Shown one piece after another: positions 34,742 to 43,616 of a DNA stretch of 64,000 nt. The notes under the pieces were generated by a model. It saw nothing but the letters and a program-made list of their open reading frames with translations. It had not been told where the DNA came from and made no database searches. Origin of the DNA: Mycobacterium sp. 3519A (GTDB lineage Bacteria > Actinomycetota > Actinomycetes > Mycobacteriales > Mycobacteriaceae); the NCBI RefSeq assembly GCF_900240945.1, contig NZ_OESG01000013.1, positions 62,001 through 126,000 on the forward strand. The letters run 5' to 3'. Numbering within the stretch: the stretch's first letter is position 1; every line of letters starts with the position of its first letter. The position numbers were made by a program, and so were the translations under genes.

Positions 34742-36363
34742 GACAGTTCTCCCGTCGCGAGCAGGTCGGTCAACCGCGCTTTGTCGATCTTGTTCGTGGT
34801 CGTATATGGCAACCCTGCGGGATCGGGCAGAATCACCCACTTCTTGGGGACCTTGTAGGCGGCCAACTCCTTGCGGCACGCGGTCACCAGATCGTCTGCG
34901 GCTGCCGTAGCGCCCTCGTTGAGCACCACGACCGCACTGACGACCGCACCTTTGTCCGGGTCGGGAATTCCCACCACGTACGCGATCCGTACCCCGTCGA
35001 ACCGGCCGATGGCCGCCTCCACCTCGACAGGAGCCACGTTGGCGCCCGATGTCTTGATCATGTCGTCGGTACGCCCCGCGAAGTAGAGGTGGCCGTCGTC
35101 ATCGCGACGGCCCGCGTCCTTCGTGTGATACCAGCCGTCGGCGTCGAACACCTCTGTGTGGTTCCTGCCGACGATGCCGCGCATCATCGCAAAGCCGCGA
35201 ACGCAGATCTCGCCGGAGACACCGTTGGGCACCTCGTTACCGTCGTCGTCGACGATCTTGTGCTCGTAACCGGGCGCGGACACACCTAGCGATCCGCGCT
35301 TGGACTGGGGTAGTTGTTCGTGCGGGGGCCACCAGGTGTGCGAACTGCACGTCTCGGTCATGCCGAGTTGAGCCACGCGCAGGGACGGATCGTCCGCGCG
35401 ACGTTGCGGGGCGAGCAGCACCTGCTGGTAGCCGTCGCGCAACGTCGACAGATCGGTGCTATCGAAATCGGGATGGTTGGTCAGCGCCGGGCCAACGTGG
35501 GGGAAACCCGTTGCGTAGGTGGCGCGTTCGGCTTCGAGTAGGCGCAGCACGTCACCCGCGTCGAACTTGTGCTCGGTCAAGATGGTCAGACCGATCTGCA
35601 TGGGGCCGAGCAGCCCGAACACCAACCCGCCCACCCAGAAAAAGGCCATCGGTATGTAAACGCGATCGCTCGCTGTCCACTCGTGTTGAGTCGCGATGAA
35701 CCGCGAGTGTGTGATGGCCGTCGCGTGGGTGTGGATGACACCCTTGGGTTCCGATGTGCTGCCCGACGTGTAGATGACAACCAGGTCATCGCTGGGGCGC
35801 ACCGTCGTTTCGACCGCGGCCAGAAACGACGCAGACACGGGGTCGGGCCATTCCGAGGCGTCTGCGTCAAGCGGAAAGATGTTGCGTAACTGGGGCAGTC
35901 CGTCGACGCGTAGCGAGACGCCGCGTTGTGCGATGCCCACTGCGCTGGCGACGCGGTCGCGAATGTCTTTCCCGAGGAGACGATCGACGGCCACCACGGT
36001 GTGAATATCGGCATCGCGCAGTAGCCAAGCGAGTTCGGGCGGCTGGAAGAACGTGTTGATGGGCACCGCGACGGCGCCGATGCGGGTGGCCGCCAGAAAC
36101 GCGACTGCGAAGGCGGGTCCGTTGGGGGCGAGGATTCCGACGCGGGTGCCCTTACCCACTCCGGCGGCGAGAAACTTGCGGGCCATCTCCGCAGACTGCA
36201 TTTCGGCTTCCGCGTAGGTGATTCGCTCGTCGGTGCCGTCGCCGATGGACGAAACGACGAAATCGTTGTCGCCGTGTGCGCCGACAATATCGGCCAGCAT
36301 CGCCGGAATCACCGGGCGATAGGGAAGTGGTTCGTAGCTGAAGGTCCTCAATCGACTACCCAT
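34738..36363 (-). CDS. Acyl-CoA ligase (FadD family)
   Basis: 541 aa AMP-forming ligase. The ATP loop is IYTSGSTSEPKGVIHTH, motif 2 is QLGMTETCSSH, then GWYHTKDAGRRDDDG, the hinge GRTDDMIKTSGANVAPVEVE and the C-terminal catalytic Lys in TTTNKIDKA. It forms a CoA ester from a pathway acid. The start overlaps the upstream ECH gene stop by 16 bp, so the two are coupled. The ligand pocket suggests nothing specific by eye. It is one of three intact ligases in the region. Confidence 0.9.
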   Translation of the reverse strand: MGSRLRTFSYEPLPYRPVIPAMLADIVGAHGDNDFVVSSIGDGTDERITYAEAEMQSAEMARKFLAAGVGKGTRVGILAPNGPAFAVAFLAATRIGAVAVPINTFFQPPELAWLLRDADIHTVVAVDRLLGKDIRDRVASAVGIAQRGVSLRVDGLPQLRNIFPLDADASEWPDPVSASFLAAVETTVRPSDDLVVIYTSGSTSEPKGVIHTHATAITHSRFIATQHEWTASDRVYIPMAFFWVGGLVFGLLGPMQIGLTILTEHKFDAGDVLRLLEAERATYATGFPHVGPALTNHPDFDSTDLSTLRDGYQQVLLAPQRRADDPSLRVAQLGMTETCSSHTWWPPHEQLPQSKRGSLGVSAPGYEHKIVDDDGNEVPNGVSGEICVRGFAMMRGIVGRNHTEVFDADGWYHTKDAGRRDDDGHLYFAGRTDDMIKTSGANVAPVEVEAAIGRFDGVRIAYVVGIPDPDKGAVVSAVVVLNEGATAAADDLVTACRKELAAYKVPKKWVILPDPAGLPYTTTNKIDKARLTDLLATGELS

Positions 36364-37115
36364 CGAGGTTCCCGCTTTTCGGCGAAGGCCACCATGCCCT
36401 CCCGGTAGTCAGGGTGAGTCATTTGGTGTTGCAGCACATAGCGATAAGCAACATCGTTGGCGGCGCGCAGGCCAACGTCCAGGCTCGTCCACATCGCCTT
36501 GATGGAAGCCTGAACGGTGGCGGGTGACAGTTGGGCGATCGAGAGTGCAATCTCGCGAGCGCGCTCCTGCAGGCGATCCGCAGGCACCACCTCGTTGATG
36601 AGGCCGATCTCGTAACCTCGCTGCGCGCTGATGCGACCCTCCTTGGTCATCAGCGCCAACTGCATCACCATCGACAACGGCATTCTGCGCAGCAGCACGG
36701 CCGGCTCGAGCGCGAACACGTTGCCGACCTTCAGATGCGTATCGATCAACTCGGCGTGTTCGGCTGCGATGATCAGATCGGAATCCGCGACCTGGTGCAG
36801 CGCGCCGCCGACAGCCATGCCGTTGAGTGCACAGATGACCGGCTTCCAGACCTCGTGATGCAGCCGCGATCCCGGTACCTTGTTGCGGATACCGCCCTCT
36901 GCGGTGGCCCGGATATCTTGACCCGCGCAGAACGCACGGTCACCAGCGCCGGTGATGATGGCGACACGGATGTCCGAGTCGTCGCGAACCCGCGCCCACG
37001 CCATGGCGAGTTCGGTTCTGGCCAAGTCGTCGGTGGCGTTGAGCCGCTCGGGGCGGTTGATCGTGATCGTCGCGACATGGTCGCTGACCTCAAACAGAAT
37101 TCGCTTCAGATCCAC
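36348..37115 (-). CDS. Crotonase-fold (enoyl-CoA hydratase-like) protein
   Basis: 255 aa. INRPERLNATDDL, GAGDRAFCAGQDI (oxyanion-forming backbone) and ALNGMAVGGALHQVADSDLIIAAEHA are crotonase motifs. Both catalytic glutamates of true hydratases appear changed: the usual GGGxE is GGALH and the PE pair is TH (IDTHLKVGN). An isomerase, hydrolase or other crotonase reaction is therefore as likely as hydration. It is the first gene of a minus-strand unit; the CTAAACA-N12-GTGT element lies 32 bp upstream of its ATG. Confidence 0.85.
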   Translation of the reverse strand: MDLKRILFEVSDHVATITINRPERLNATDDLARTELAMAWARVRDDSDIRVAIITGAGDRAFCAGQDIRATAEGGIRNKVPGSRLHHEVWKPVICALNGMAVGGALHQVADSDLIIAAEHAELIDTHLKVGNVFALEPAVLLRRMPLSMVMQLALMTKEGRISAQRGYEIGLINEVVPADRLQERAREIALSIAQLSPATVQASIKAMWTSLDVGLRAANDVAYRYVLQHQMTHPDYREGMVAFAEKREPRWVVD

Positions 37116-37146
37116 GACAATCCCCTGGCCTCGGCGCTTGATAGCG

Positions 37147-37169
37147 CTAAACAGATTAGCAGAGAGTGT
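37147..37169. promoter_or_regulatory. CTAAACA-N12-GTGT element, copy 1
   Basis: CTAAACA starts at 37147 and GTGT at 37166. The same arrangement with identical spacing is found at 51723 and 56989. It lies 32 bp upstream of the crotonase start at 37115 and about 23 bp from the convergent SDR stop (37191), so it can only serve the minus-strand unit here. AGAGTGT and CAT after it are also shared with the second copy. Confidence 0.5.
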
Positions 37170-37190
37170 TTCATCGTCATGTCCGGTCAG

Positions 37191-37940
37191 TCACGGCATC
37201 CACTGTCCGCCCGATACCGAGATGAGCTGACCGGTCAGATGTTTCGCGGCGGGCGAGCACAGAAAAGCGACTACCGCCGCGACGTCGTCAGGCGCGCCGA
37301 TCCGCCCGGTCAGGGTGGAAGCGCGCATCTGGTCGATCTCACTGTCAGTCTTGCGCGATAGCAGCCACGGGGTTGCCGTCGTCCCCACCACGACCGTGTT
37401 CACCCGTACGCCGAGTGGGCCGAGTTGCACCGCCATCAAGCGGCTCAGCCCCTCGACGCCTGACTTCGCCGCCGCGTACGCGGGCGGTCCGGTGCGCACA
37501 CCGTGTGCCGACACCGAGCTGATGTTCACGATCGAGCCCGCCTGCTCCTGGATCATCTGACGCGCGACCACTTGCCCCATCACGAATGTGCCCTTGAGGT
37601 TGACGTCGACGATTCGGTCCCAGTCCTCATCGGTCTGATCGAGGAATGTGGCAGGCAGCGTCATCCCGGCATTGTTGATCAGCGCGGCGATGGGGCCGTA
37701 TTCCGCGGCCAGTTGACTCATTGCGGCTTCCACCGCTTTCCGGTCGGTGATCGAGAGTTCAAGCGGGACAATGAGTCCGGCCCGGGCGACATCGCTATCC
37801 ATGCATCGCGCAATAGCCTTGGGGTTCACGTCGACTACCGCGGTCCGATAGCCCGCGCCGATCAATGCGGTGACGATGGCTTCGCCTATGCCGCGAGCTC
37901 CGCCGGTCACCACCGCGACGGGAAGCCTGTCATCCGACAC
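37191..37940 (-). CDS. Short-chain dehydrogenase
   Basis: 249 aa classical SDR: VVTGGARGIGEAIV, aspartate after strand 2 (VVDVN, favouring NAD), INNAGMT, NISSVSAHG, YAAAKSGVEGLSR and a C-terminal GQLISVSGGQWMP. It resembles FabG/3-hydroxyacyl-CoA dehydrogenases and could perform the third step of a beta-oxidation-type cycle. The start overlaps the TetR stop by 11 bp, forming a MaoC-TetR-SDR unit from 39395 leftward. Confidence 0.87.
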   Translation of the reverse strand: MSDDRLPVAVVTGGARGIGEAIVTALIGAGYRTAVVDVNPKAIARCMDSDVARAGLIVPLELSITDRKAVEAAMSQLAAEYGPIAALINNAGMTLPATFLDQTDEDWDRIVDVNLKGTFVMGQVVARQMIQEQAGSIVNISSVSAHGVRTGPPAYAAAKSGVEGLSRLMAVQLGPLGVRVNTVVVGTTATPWLLSRKTDSEIDQMRASTLTGRIGAPDDVAAVVAFLCSPAAKHLTGQLISVSGGQWMP

Positions 37941-38553
37941 GGCGGCTCCTGTTCTCTTTGACAGCGCGCTCGATCCGGTCGATGGACGGCCGCAGCAGGT
38001 CGACCGCGTCGGACATCATCGCCGCCAGGTCGCCGGTCCCGCCACCGGAAACCCACACGTCGATCGCGGCCCGGTTGGCGCCGTTGACGATCGTTGCGGC
38101 GAGTCGTGGCCGCACGTCGACGTGATCCCGGGTGTCCAACCAGCGGGCCACTTCTGCCGTCATCTGGTCGATCCAGTCCTCGTTGATCCGGAGCATCGTT
38201 GCGCGCAGGGACGGCAAACGGCGGTACATCTCCGCCCTGACCAGAAAGATTTCCGGCTGCTCGCTGATGGCCGACGCAACAGCCTCCGACGCTTCGGCGA
38301 GTGCCCCCCACAGCGAAGCTGATGCCGAGTCGCGGAATCGGCGCGTGGCCTCCTCGAGTCGGTCCGCGTAGCCATGGAAGAGGATGTCCTCCTTGGCGGC
38401 GAAGTGATGGAAGAACGTCCGCGGTGCGACGCCGGCCGCGGAGGAGATCTGTTCGACGGTGGTCTCCTCATAGCCGTTACTCGTGAACAGTTCGATGGCG
38501 GCTGCTATCAGGGCATCCCGATTTCGCCGGCCTCGCGCCCTGCGCTGGTCCAT
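37930..38553 (-). CDS. TetR-family regulator
   Basis: 207 aa from ATG 38553 (ATG 38562 is an alternative that adds three residues). The helix-turn-helix reads ALIAAAIELFTSNGYEETTV then EQISSAAGVAPRTFFHHFAA, standard TetR. The C-terminal domain carries a Trp/Arg-rich helix (RINEDWIDQMTAEVARWLD). It lies between the MaoC-type hydratase and an SDR, and is the nearest regulator to the 29-bp palindrome at 39446-39474, which it is likely to bind. Confidence 0.88.
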   Translation of the reverse strand: MDQRRARGRRNRDALIAAAIELFTSNGYEETTVEQISSAAGVAPRTFFHHFAAKEDILFHGYADRLEEATRRFRDSASASLWGALAEASEAVASAISEQPEIFLVRAEMYRRLPSLRATMLRINEDWIDQMTAEVARWLDTRDHVDVRPRLAATIVNGANRAAIDVWVSGGGTGDLAAMMSDAVDLLRPSIDRIERAVKENRSRRVG

Positions 38554-38555
38554 GG

Positions 38556-39395
38556 TCAGCATCCTGCCAACGTTGCGCTTCCCGAAGTGAGTGCGACGAC
38601 ATCGCCTTGCAGGGTTTGGAACCGCACAGAATCGCCGCTGCGCCATACCTCTGTGCACAGTTCGGAGTCGAGCATGACCGGTTTGGCGAATCGACAGCTG
38701 ATCGACGTAAGCGTTTGCGGGTCGCCGTCGCCGATCGTGTTGATCAACGCCCGCGCGGCGAAACCGAGAGTGCACAACCCGTGCAGGAACACGTCGTCGA
38801 ATCCGAACTTCCTGGCCGCGACGGGGTCGATGTGTAGTGGGTTGCGGTCACCGCTGAGCCGATAGATCGCGGCCTGCTCGGGGCGCACCACGTCGACGAA
38901 CACCGCGTCAGGCGCCCCGGTGGGATCCTCGGCAGGCCCTGGTCCGCGCGATCCCCCGAAGCCACCGCCCCCCAGCACCATCGTCTGAGCCGACGCGCTG
39001 AACAGTGGCCCCTGCGAGTCCACGCCCACCGATGTCACTTCGATGGCGGCGTGCCTGCCCTTGTCCCAGACCGCGGTCACCTCGGCGGTGATCGTGACCT
39101 CGCCGCTCGTGCCAAGGGGGCGTTCGAGCCGCAACGACTGCGCGGAATGCACGATCGGGTACGAACCGAGATTCAGCGCCGCGCGTAGATCCTTGACGGC
39201 CCACCAGTTGGCGATCAGCGCGAAAGTCGGCAGCACGGCCGGCCCGCAGTGCTCGTCGAGAAGCTGCAGTTCCTCCGGCGGGCGGGCACCCACGCCAAGC
39301 GCGTAGAGGATGGCGTCGGTGTCGGTCCACTGGAAGTGGGTCTCGGCAAGAGTGATGCCGACAAGGGCGTCGGAGAGGATCACGGGCGCGGTCAC
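38556..39395 (-). CDS. MaoC-type double-hotdog (R)-hydratase
   Basis: 279 aa from GTG 39395 with GGAGG at proper distance. The N-terminal hotdog (HFQWTDTDAILYALGVGA, VLPTFALI) and the C-terminal MaoC hotdog with the hydratase-2 motif RLSGDRNPLHIDPVAARKFGFD and FLHGLCTLGFAAR are complete, including the catalytic Asp and His. It hydrates a trans-2-enoyl-CoA to the (R)-3-hydroxy form, as multifunctional-enzyme-2-like hydratases do in steroid and branched-acid oxidation. It is divergent from the flavin monooxygenase, with the 29-bp palindrome between. Confidence 0.88.
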   Translation of the reverse strand: MTAPVILSDALVGITLAETHFQWTDTDAILYALGVGARPPEELQLLDEHCGPAVLPTFALIANWWAVKDLRAALNLGSYPIVHSAQSLRLERPLGTSGEVTITAEVTAVWDKGRHAAIEVTSVGVDSQGPLFSASAQTMVLGGGGFGGSRGPGPAEDPTGAPDAVFVDVVRPEQAAIYRLSGDRNPLHIDPVAARKFGFDDVFLHGLCTLGFAARALINTIGDGDPQTLTSISCRFAKPVMLDSELCTEVWRSGDSVRFQTLQGDVVALTSGSATLAGC

Positions 39396-39445
39396 GGGGC
39401 CTCCAGCACAATGGAACGGTTTGACGCTATTTGTTCGATCGTGCA

Positions 39446-39474
39446 ATATAGTCGCAGTAACTGCAACTATATTT
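39446..39474. promoter_or_regulatory. 29-bp near-perfect palindrome between divergent units
   Basis: The left arm AATATAGTCGCAGT pairs with the right arm ACTGCAACTATATT around a single central A; 13 of 14 positions match (the exception is C39454 against A39466). It lies in the 96-bp gap between the MaoC-type gene (minus) and the flavin monooxygenase gene (plus), ending 17 bp before the latter's ATG. The size and symmetry fit a TetR-type operator controlling both units. The adjacent TetR (37930-38553) is the obvious candidate. Confidence 0.68.
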
Positions 39475-39491
39475 GTGACGGAGGTGTCGAC

Positions 39492-40565
39492 ATGCGCTTC
39501 GGCGTGTTCATCCTCGGAGACAAGCCCAACCACCTCACGCACAAAGAGGTCCTCGCCAACGTGGTGGAAGAGGCGAGGTGGGCCGAAGAACTCGGCTACG
39601 ACGAGATCTGGCTGGCCGAGCACCACTTCTCGCCCTACGGCACCCTCGCCGACCTGCCACTCGTCGCCGCGGCGATCGCCGCGCAGACGGAGCGAGTCCG
39701 CATCGGCACCGCGTGCATGGTGGCGCCTTTCCACGATCCGATCCAGCTTGCCGAGCGGATCGCACTGGTCGACAACCTCTCTGGCGGCAGGTTCGACGCC
39801 GGCTTCGGGCGCGGGTACCAAGCACACGAATTCAAGGGGTTCGGCGTTCCGATGGATGAGGCGACCGCCCGCTACCAGGAGTGCGTCGAGATCGTGCACC
39901 TACTGCTGACCCAAGAGAACGTCACCTACGCCGGCAAGTATTGGCAACTGGATGACGTCACCATCCACCCGCGGCCGGTCCAGCACCCCATACCGGTATG
40001 GGGCACGGTCATGAAGACGCCCTCGAGCTTCGAGTGGCTAGCCGACAAGGGGTTCGGCGCGATCATCGGAAACCCCTATCAGGTCGATCCTGATCTCCAG
40101 GGTGCGCTCGACATCTATCTGGAGACTCAGGCCAAGAAGGGCCTGGCCGCCGCGACAGGAAACGTGTGGGCGCTGCTGAACGCGTTCTGCCACGACGACG
40201 ATGCTTTCGCGCGCACGTACCCACGCGAAAGCGTTGAGCTCTCGATCCGGACTCACCGTCAGTACTCGAATCCGTTCGAGCGGGGCGGCGAGATCCCAGC
40301 CGACTACAAGGCTTACTCGGACTGGTTCGAGAAGCACGACAAGCAGAGCTATGAACAGGTGCTCAACTCGCATCTGACGTTGATGGGTGATCCCGACCGA
40401 ATCATCGAGAAGATGCGGACAGTGATCGACATGGGGTGGCGCAACATCATGTTGCGGATGTCGCGCGGTGGCGCGATGGATCGGCGCAAGGTCTACGAGT
40501 CGATGAAACTGTTCGCCCAAGAGGTGATTCCGGCGGCGACCGAGCTGGCGGCAACACCGGCTTGA
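39492..40565 (+). CDS. Luciferase-like flavin monooxygenase (LLM family)
   Basis: 357 aa. The N-terminus MRFGVFILGDKPNHLTHKEV and WLAEHHFSPYG (the AEHH of bacterial-luciferase-type enzymes) are followed by VRIGTACMVAPFHDPIQLAE and LSGGRFDAGFGRGYQAHEF. Such TIM-barrel enzymes use FMNH2 or F420 to hydroxylate or perform Baeyer-Villiger-type oxidation. Here it opens an eleven-gene run with a ligase, an aldolase-like pair and an E1 enzyme. GGAGG precedes ATG 39492. A Baeyer-Villiger role would fit ring opening but is only inference. Confidence 0.88.
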   Translation: MRFGVFILGDKPNHLTHKEVLANVVEEARWAEELGYDEIWLAEHHFSPYGTLADLPLVAAAIAAQTERVRIGTACMVAPFHDPIQLAERIALVDNLSGGRFDAGFGRGYQAHEFKGFGVPMDEATARYQECVEIVHLLLTQENVTYAGKYWQLDDVTIHPRPVQHPIPVWGTVMKTPSSFEWLADKGFGAIIGNPYQVDPDLQGALDIYLETQAKKGLAAATGNVWALLNAFCHDDDAFARTYPRESVELSIRTHRQYSNPFERGGEIPADYKAYSDWFEKHDKQSYEQVLNSHLTLMGDPDRIIEKMRTVIDMGWRNIMLRMSRGGAMDRRKVYESMKLFAQEVIPAATELAATPA

Positions 40566-42055
40566 GCGGGCAGCTCGCCGATCGCATTCGCGCGATACTG
40601 GCAATCGATCCGGACGCGCCTGCGATCGAGTTTCAGGGCACCTGGACGAGCTGGCGGACGGTGTCGGATGTCGCGGGCAGAGTCGAACACAGCTTGCGGA
40701 CTTCAGGTTTGGACGAGGGGTGTCGTGTCGGCTTGGTGCTTCGCAACGATCCGGCGATGGTCGCGGCGATCCTGGGCGTCATATTCGCGCGCGGCTGCGT
40801 CGTCACGATCAACCCGTCCCATGGGGATGCCGGACTGGCCAATGACATCGAAGACCTGCGGCTCCCGGTCGTCCTCGCTGTCGGTGCCGACTGGCAGCGA
40901 CCTTTCGTCGCGTCCGCAGCCAGCGGTGCGCTCGGTTTCGAAGTCAGCACCGATCCCGCATCTGTCGCTGCGGTTGCCAGCCTGGAGCATCTCGGCTCTG
41001 GCCCGTTTCGTCCGGCGGCGGACGGTGTCGCCGTCGAGATGCTGACAAGTGGCACGACCGGTCCGCCGAAGCGAATTCCGCTGTCTTATAATGCGTTCGA
41101 ACGAACCGTGGCGGCTGCCGGCGCTCATTACGGGTCGGGTGACGCCGATGTTGCGCGCCTGCGTGGCGGGGTCGCCATCGTCAGCTCGCCACTGGTGCAC
41201 ATGTCGGGCCTGTTCCGCACGCTGCTCAACATCTGCGAGGGCCGCAAGGTCGCATTGTTGGAGAAGTTTCGGGTGCCCGACTTCGTCGATCTGCTCGAAC
41301 GCCACCGGCCGAAGGCGGTCAGCCTGGTTCCGTCCGCTCTCGCGATGATCCTCGACGCGCAGGTTGATCCGGAGGCGTTCTCGAGTGTCAAAGTCGTCAC
41401 GTCCGGCACCGCGCACCTGCCGGTGGCAGTCCAAGAAGAGTTCGAAGAGCGTTACGCCGTCGCGGTATTGCCGTCCTACGGGGCCACCGAGTTCGCGGGA
41501 GGGGTCGCGGGATGGAACTTAGACTTACATCGTGAGTGGTCAAAGTCAAAGCGCGGCAGTGTCGGTCGCCCCCAGGCAGATCGCGAAATCAGGATTGTCT
41601 CGACCGAGGACGGGCGCGGGCTGTCTGTCGGCAGCCAAGGGCAGATCGAGGTGCGAACGCGGGGTGGCGATTGGGTGCGCACGACGGACCTGGGGCGGAT
41701 TGACTCTGACGGCTTCCTTTTCGTCGACGGCCGCACCGACGACGTGATCGTTCGCGGCGGATTCAAGGTGACGCCTGCCGATATCGTGGGGGCGCTACGA
41801 AGCCATCCCGCCGTCCGCGATGTGGGAGTGACCGGTGTGCCCGACGACCGTCTCGGCGCCGTCCCGGTGGCCGCAGTCGAACTCGCGCGCGGCGCTCGGG
41901 CGGACACCGAAGAGCTCCTCGACTTCCTCCGGGAGCGGGTGACCCGCTACCAGATGCCCGCATTGCTCAAGATCGTCGACGAGCTACCACGGACCCCATC
42001 GCTCAAGATCAGCCAGCCACGGTTGCGCGAACTGTTCAAAGGAGAGCGGACGTGA
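40562..42055 (+). CDS. Acyl-CoA ligase (FadD family)
   Basis: 497 aa from a TTG start that overlaps the monooxygenase stop (TTGA). The ATP loop is MLTSGTTGPPKRIPLS (Arg where Gly is usual after PPK), followed by PSYGATEFAGG, VRTTDLGRIDSDGF, the hinge DGRTDDVIVRGGFKVTPADI and the C-terminal PRTPSLKISQ Lys. It is shorter than the 541-aa ligase at 34738. It probably activates the acid released by the preceding oxygenase. The TTG start follows from the 4-bp overlap and the normal N-terminal length. Confidence 0.87.
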   Translation: MSGQLADRIRAILAIDPDAPAIEFQGTWTSWRTVSDVAGRVEHSLRTSGLDEGCRVGLVLRNDPAMVAAILGVIFARGCVVTINPSHGDAGLANDIEDLRLPVVLAVGADWQRPFVASAASGALGFEVSTDPASVAAVASLEHLGSGPFRPAADGVAVEMLTSGTTGPPKRIPLSYNAFERTVAAAGAHYGSGDADVARLRGGVAIVSSPLVHMSGLFRTLLNICEGRKVALLEKFRVPDFVDLLERHRPKAVSLVPSALAMILDAQVDPEAFSSVKVVTSGTAHLPVAVQEEFEERYAVAVLPSYGATEFAGGVAGWNLDLHREWSKSKRGSVGRPQADREIRIVSTEDGRGLSVGSQGQIEVRTRGGDWVRTTDLGRIDSDGFLFVDGRTDDVIVRGGFKVTPADIVGALRSHPAVRDVGVTGVPDDRLGAVPVAAVELARGARADTEELLDFLRERVTRYQMPALLKIVDELPRTPSLKISQPRLRELFKGERT

Positions 42056-43224
42056 ACTCGACCATCAGGGGAGCCGCAGCCATCGTCGGCGTAGCAGACG
42101 AGGTTTCGCCGTCCGGAGTCATCGACGTTCCGTTGCGTGAGTTGGAGGCTCGCGTCGTCACAGCGGCGCTGGCGGATGCCGGACTGTCTCTGGCCGACGT
42201 CGACGGGTTGTGCGCATGCACGGGCGGCACGCTGATGCACTCGGTCGAACTGGCCGAATACCTCGGCATCACAGCACGATTCACGGATGCCACGCAGACC
42301 GGCGGCGCCAGCTATGGCCTGTACATCGAGCATGCCGCCGCGGCGATCGCGGCCGGCGAGGCTGAGACTGTCGTCATCGTCTATGCGTCGACGCCACGTG
42401 CCGCGCGCAAGCGCGGTGAAAAGGGGCTCGGTGTGTTCGCCACCCCGGAGCGCCTGGAATGGGAAACCCCGTTCGGGGTGATGCTGCCGATCAGCGCGTA
42501 TGCACTCGCCGCGAATCGGCACATGGCGACCTACGGGACCACTGCCGAGCAACTGGCACAGATCGCGGTCGACACCAGGGCATGGGCGGTCCGAAATCCG
42601 CGAGCGCATCTGCGTGATCCGATCACCGTCGACGACGTGTTGAATTCGGGTTTCCTGGCCGAACCGGTGCACAAGCTCGAATGCTGCCTTGTGACCGATG
42701 GCGCTGCCGCCGTCGTCGTCACCAGCGCCAAGCACGCGCGATCACTGAGCAAGCCGCCGGCCTATGTACTCGGTGCGGCCTCGGCTGCCTCGCACGCGAT
42801 GATCTCGCAGATGCCCGATCTGACCGTCACGCCGGGTGCGGTGTCGGGCCCGTCCGCGTTCGCGGCGGCAGGCATTTCCCCGTCGGACATCGACGTCGTT
42901 CAGCTCTACGACTCGTTCACGATCACTGTGCTACTCGCACTGGAGGACCTCGGCTTCTGCGCGAAAGGGGAGGGCGGTCCGTTCGTCGGCGACGGCGTCC
43001 TGGCACCGGGTGGCAAGCTGCCCGGCCAGACCACCGGCGGCGGCCTTGCCTACACACATCCAGGAGCGTTCGGAGCCTTCCTTCTCGTCGAGGCCGCACG
43101 GCAACTGCGAGGGGAATCCGGTGAACGCCAGGTCTCCGATGCACAGACTGCATTGGTCCACGGCACGGGCGGCGTGCTCTCCGCTACATCGACGGTGATC
43201 CTGGGAACGGAGGCCACCCTGTGA
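42052..43224 (+). CDS. Thiolase-fold protein of lipid-transfer/retro-aldolase type
   Basis: 390 aa thiolase fold. The loop where a thiolase has its nucleophilic cysteine reads QTGGASYGLYIEHAAAAI, with no Cys, as in SCP-x/Ltp-like proteins. NRHMATYGTTAEQLAQIAVD, VTDGAAAVVVT, the QLYDSFTITVLLALEDLGFC region and GGLAYTHPGAFG fit Ltp proteins. M. tuberculosis Ltp2 with a DUF35 partner performs retro-aldol cleavage in cholesterol side-chain breakdown, and here too a DUF35 gene follows (4-bp overlap). A retro-aldolase is therefore favoured over a beta-ketothiolase. Confidence 0.85.
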   Translation: MNSTIRGAAAIVGVADEVSPSGVIDVPLRELEARVVTAALADAGLSLADVDGLCACTGGTLMHSVELAEYLGITARFTDATQTGGASYGLYIEHAAAAIAAGEAETVVIVYASTPRAARKRGEKGLGVFATPERLEWETPFGVMLPISAYALAANRHMATYGTTAEQLAQIAVDTRAWAVRNPRAHLRDPITVDDVLNSGFLAEPVHKLECCLVTDGAAAVVVTSAKHARSLSKPPAYVLGAASAASHAMISQMPDLTVTPGAVSGPSAFAAAGISPSDIDVVQLYDSFTITVLLALEDLGFCAKGEGGPFVGDGVLAPGGKLPGQTTGGGLAYTHPGAFGAFLLVEAARQLRGESGERQVSDAQTALVHGTGGVLSATSTVILGTEATL

Positions 43225-43616
43225 ACGACGGATTTCCGGTGCCGGCGCCCAGCGCGGTGTCCGCGCCATTCTGGGCCGCCACTGAAAAGCACCAACTGAG
43301 CATGCAGCGCTGCGAATCCTGCCATCGGTTGGTCTGGTATCCGCGCGCGCTGTGTCCGCGGTGCGGCGATTTCTCGTTGCGCTGGGAACAGCTGTCGGGC
43401 CAGGGCGTGGTCTACGCGGTCAGCGTGCACCACCGCGCCGCCCATCCTGCCTTTGCCGACCGCGTGCCCTACTCAGTTGTGCTGGTGGATCTCGACGAGG
43501 GTGCGCGGATGATGTCAAACGTATTCGGCGCACCGCCAGCCGTCGGCGATGCGGTGTCGCTGGCGTGGATCGCACTGGACGACGGACGCAACCTTCCCAT
43601 CTTCGAGGCGCTATGA
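43221..43616 (+). CDS. DUF35 (zinc-ribbon/OB-fold) protein, partner of the thiolase-fold protein
   Basis: 131 aa. The rubredoxin-like zinc ribbon has four cysteines, C31ESC34 and C45PRC48, followed by an OB fold (GQGVVYAVSVHHRAAHPAF, YSVVLVDLDEGARMMSNV). DUF35 proteins bind acyl-CoA and form complexes with Ltp-type thiolase-fold proteins. The GTG start overlaps the stop of the thiolase-fold gene by 4 bp (GTGA), which supports one complex. It has no MaoC domain fused, unlike some steroid-pathway relatives. Confidence 0.88.
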   Translation: MNDGFPVPAPSAVSAPFWAATEKHQLSMQRCESCHRLVWYPRALCPRCGDFSLRWEQLSGQGVVYAVSVHHRAAHPAFADRVPYSVVLVDLDEGARMMSNVFGAPPAVGDAVSLAWIALDDGRNLPIFEAL

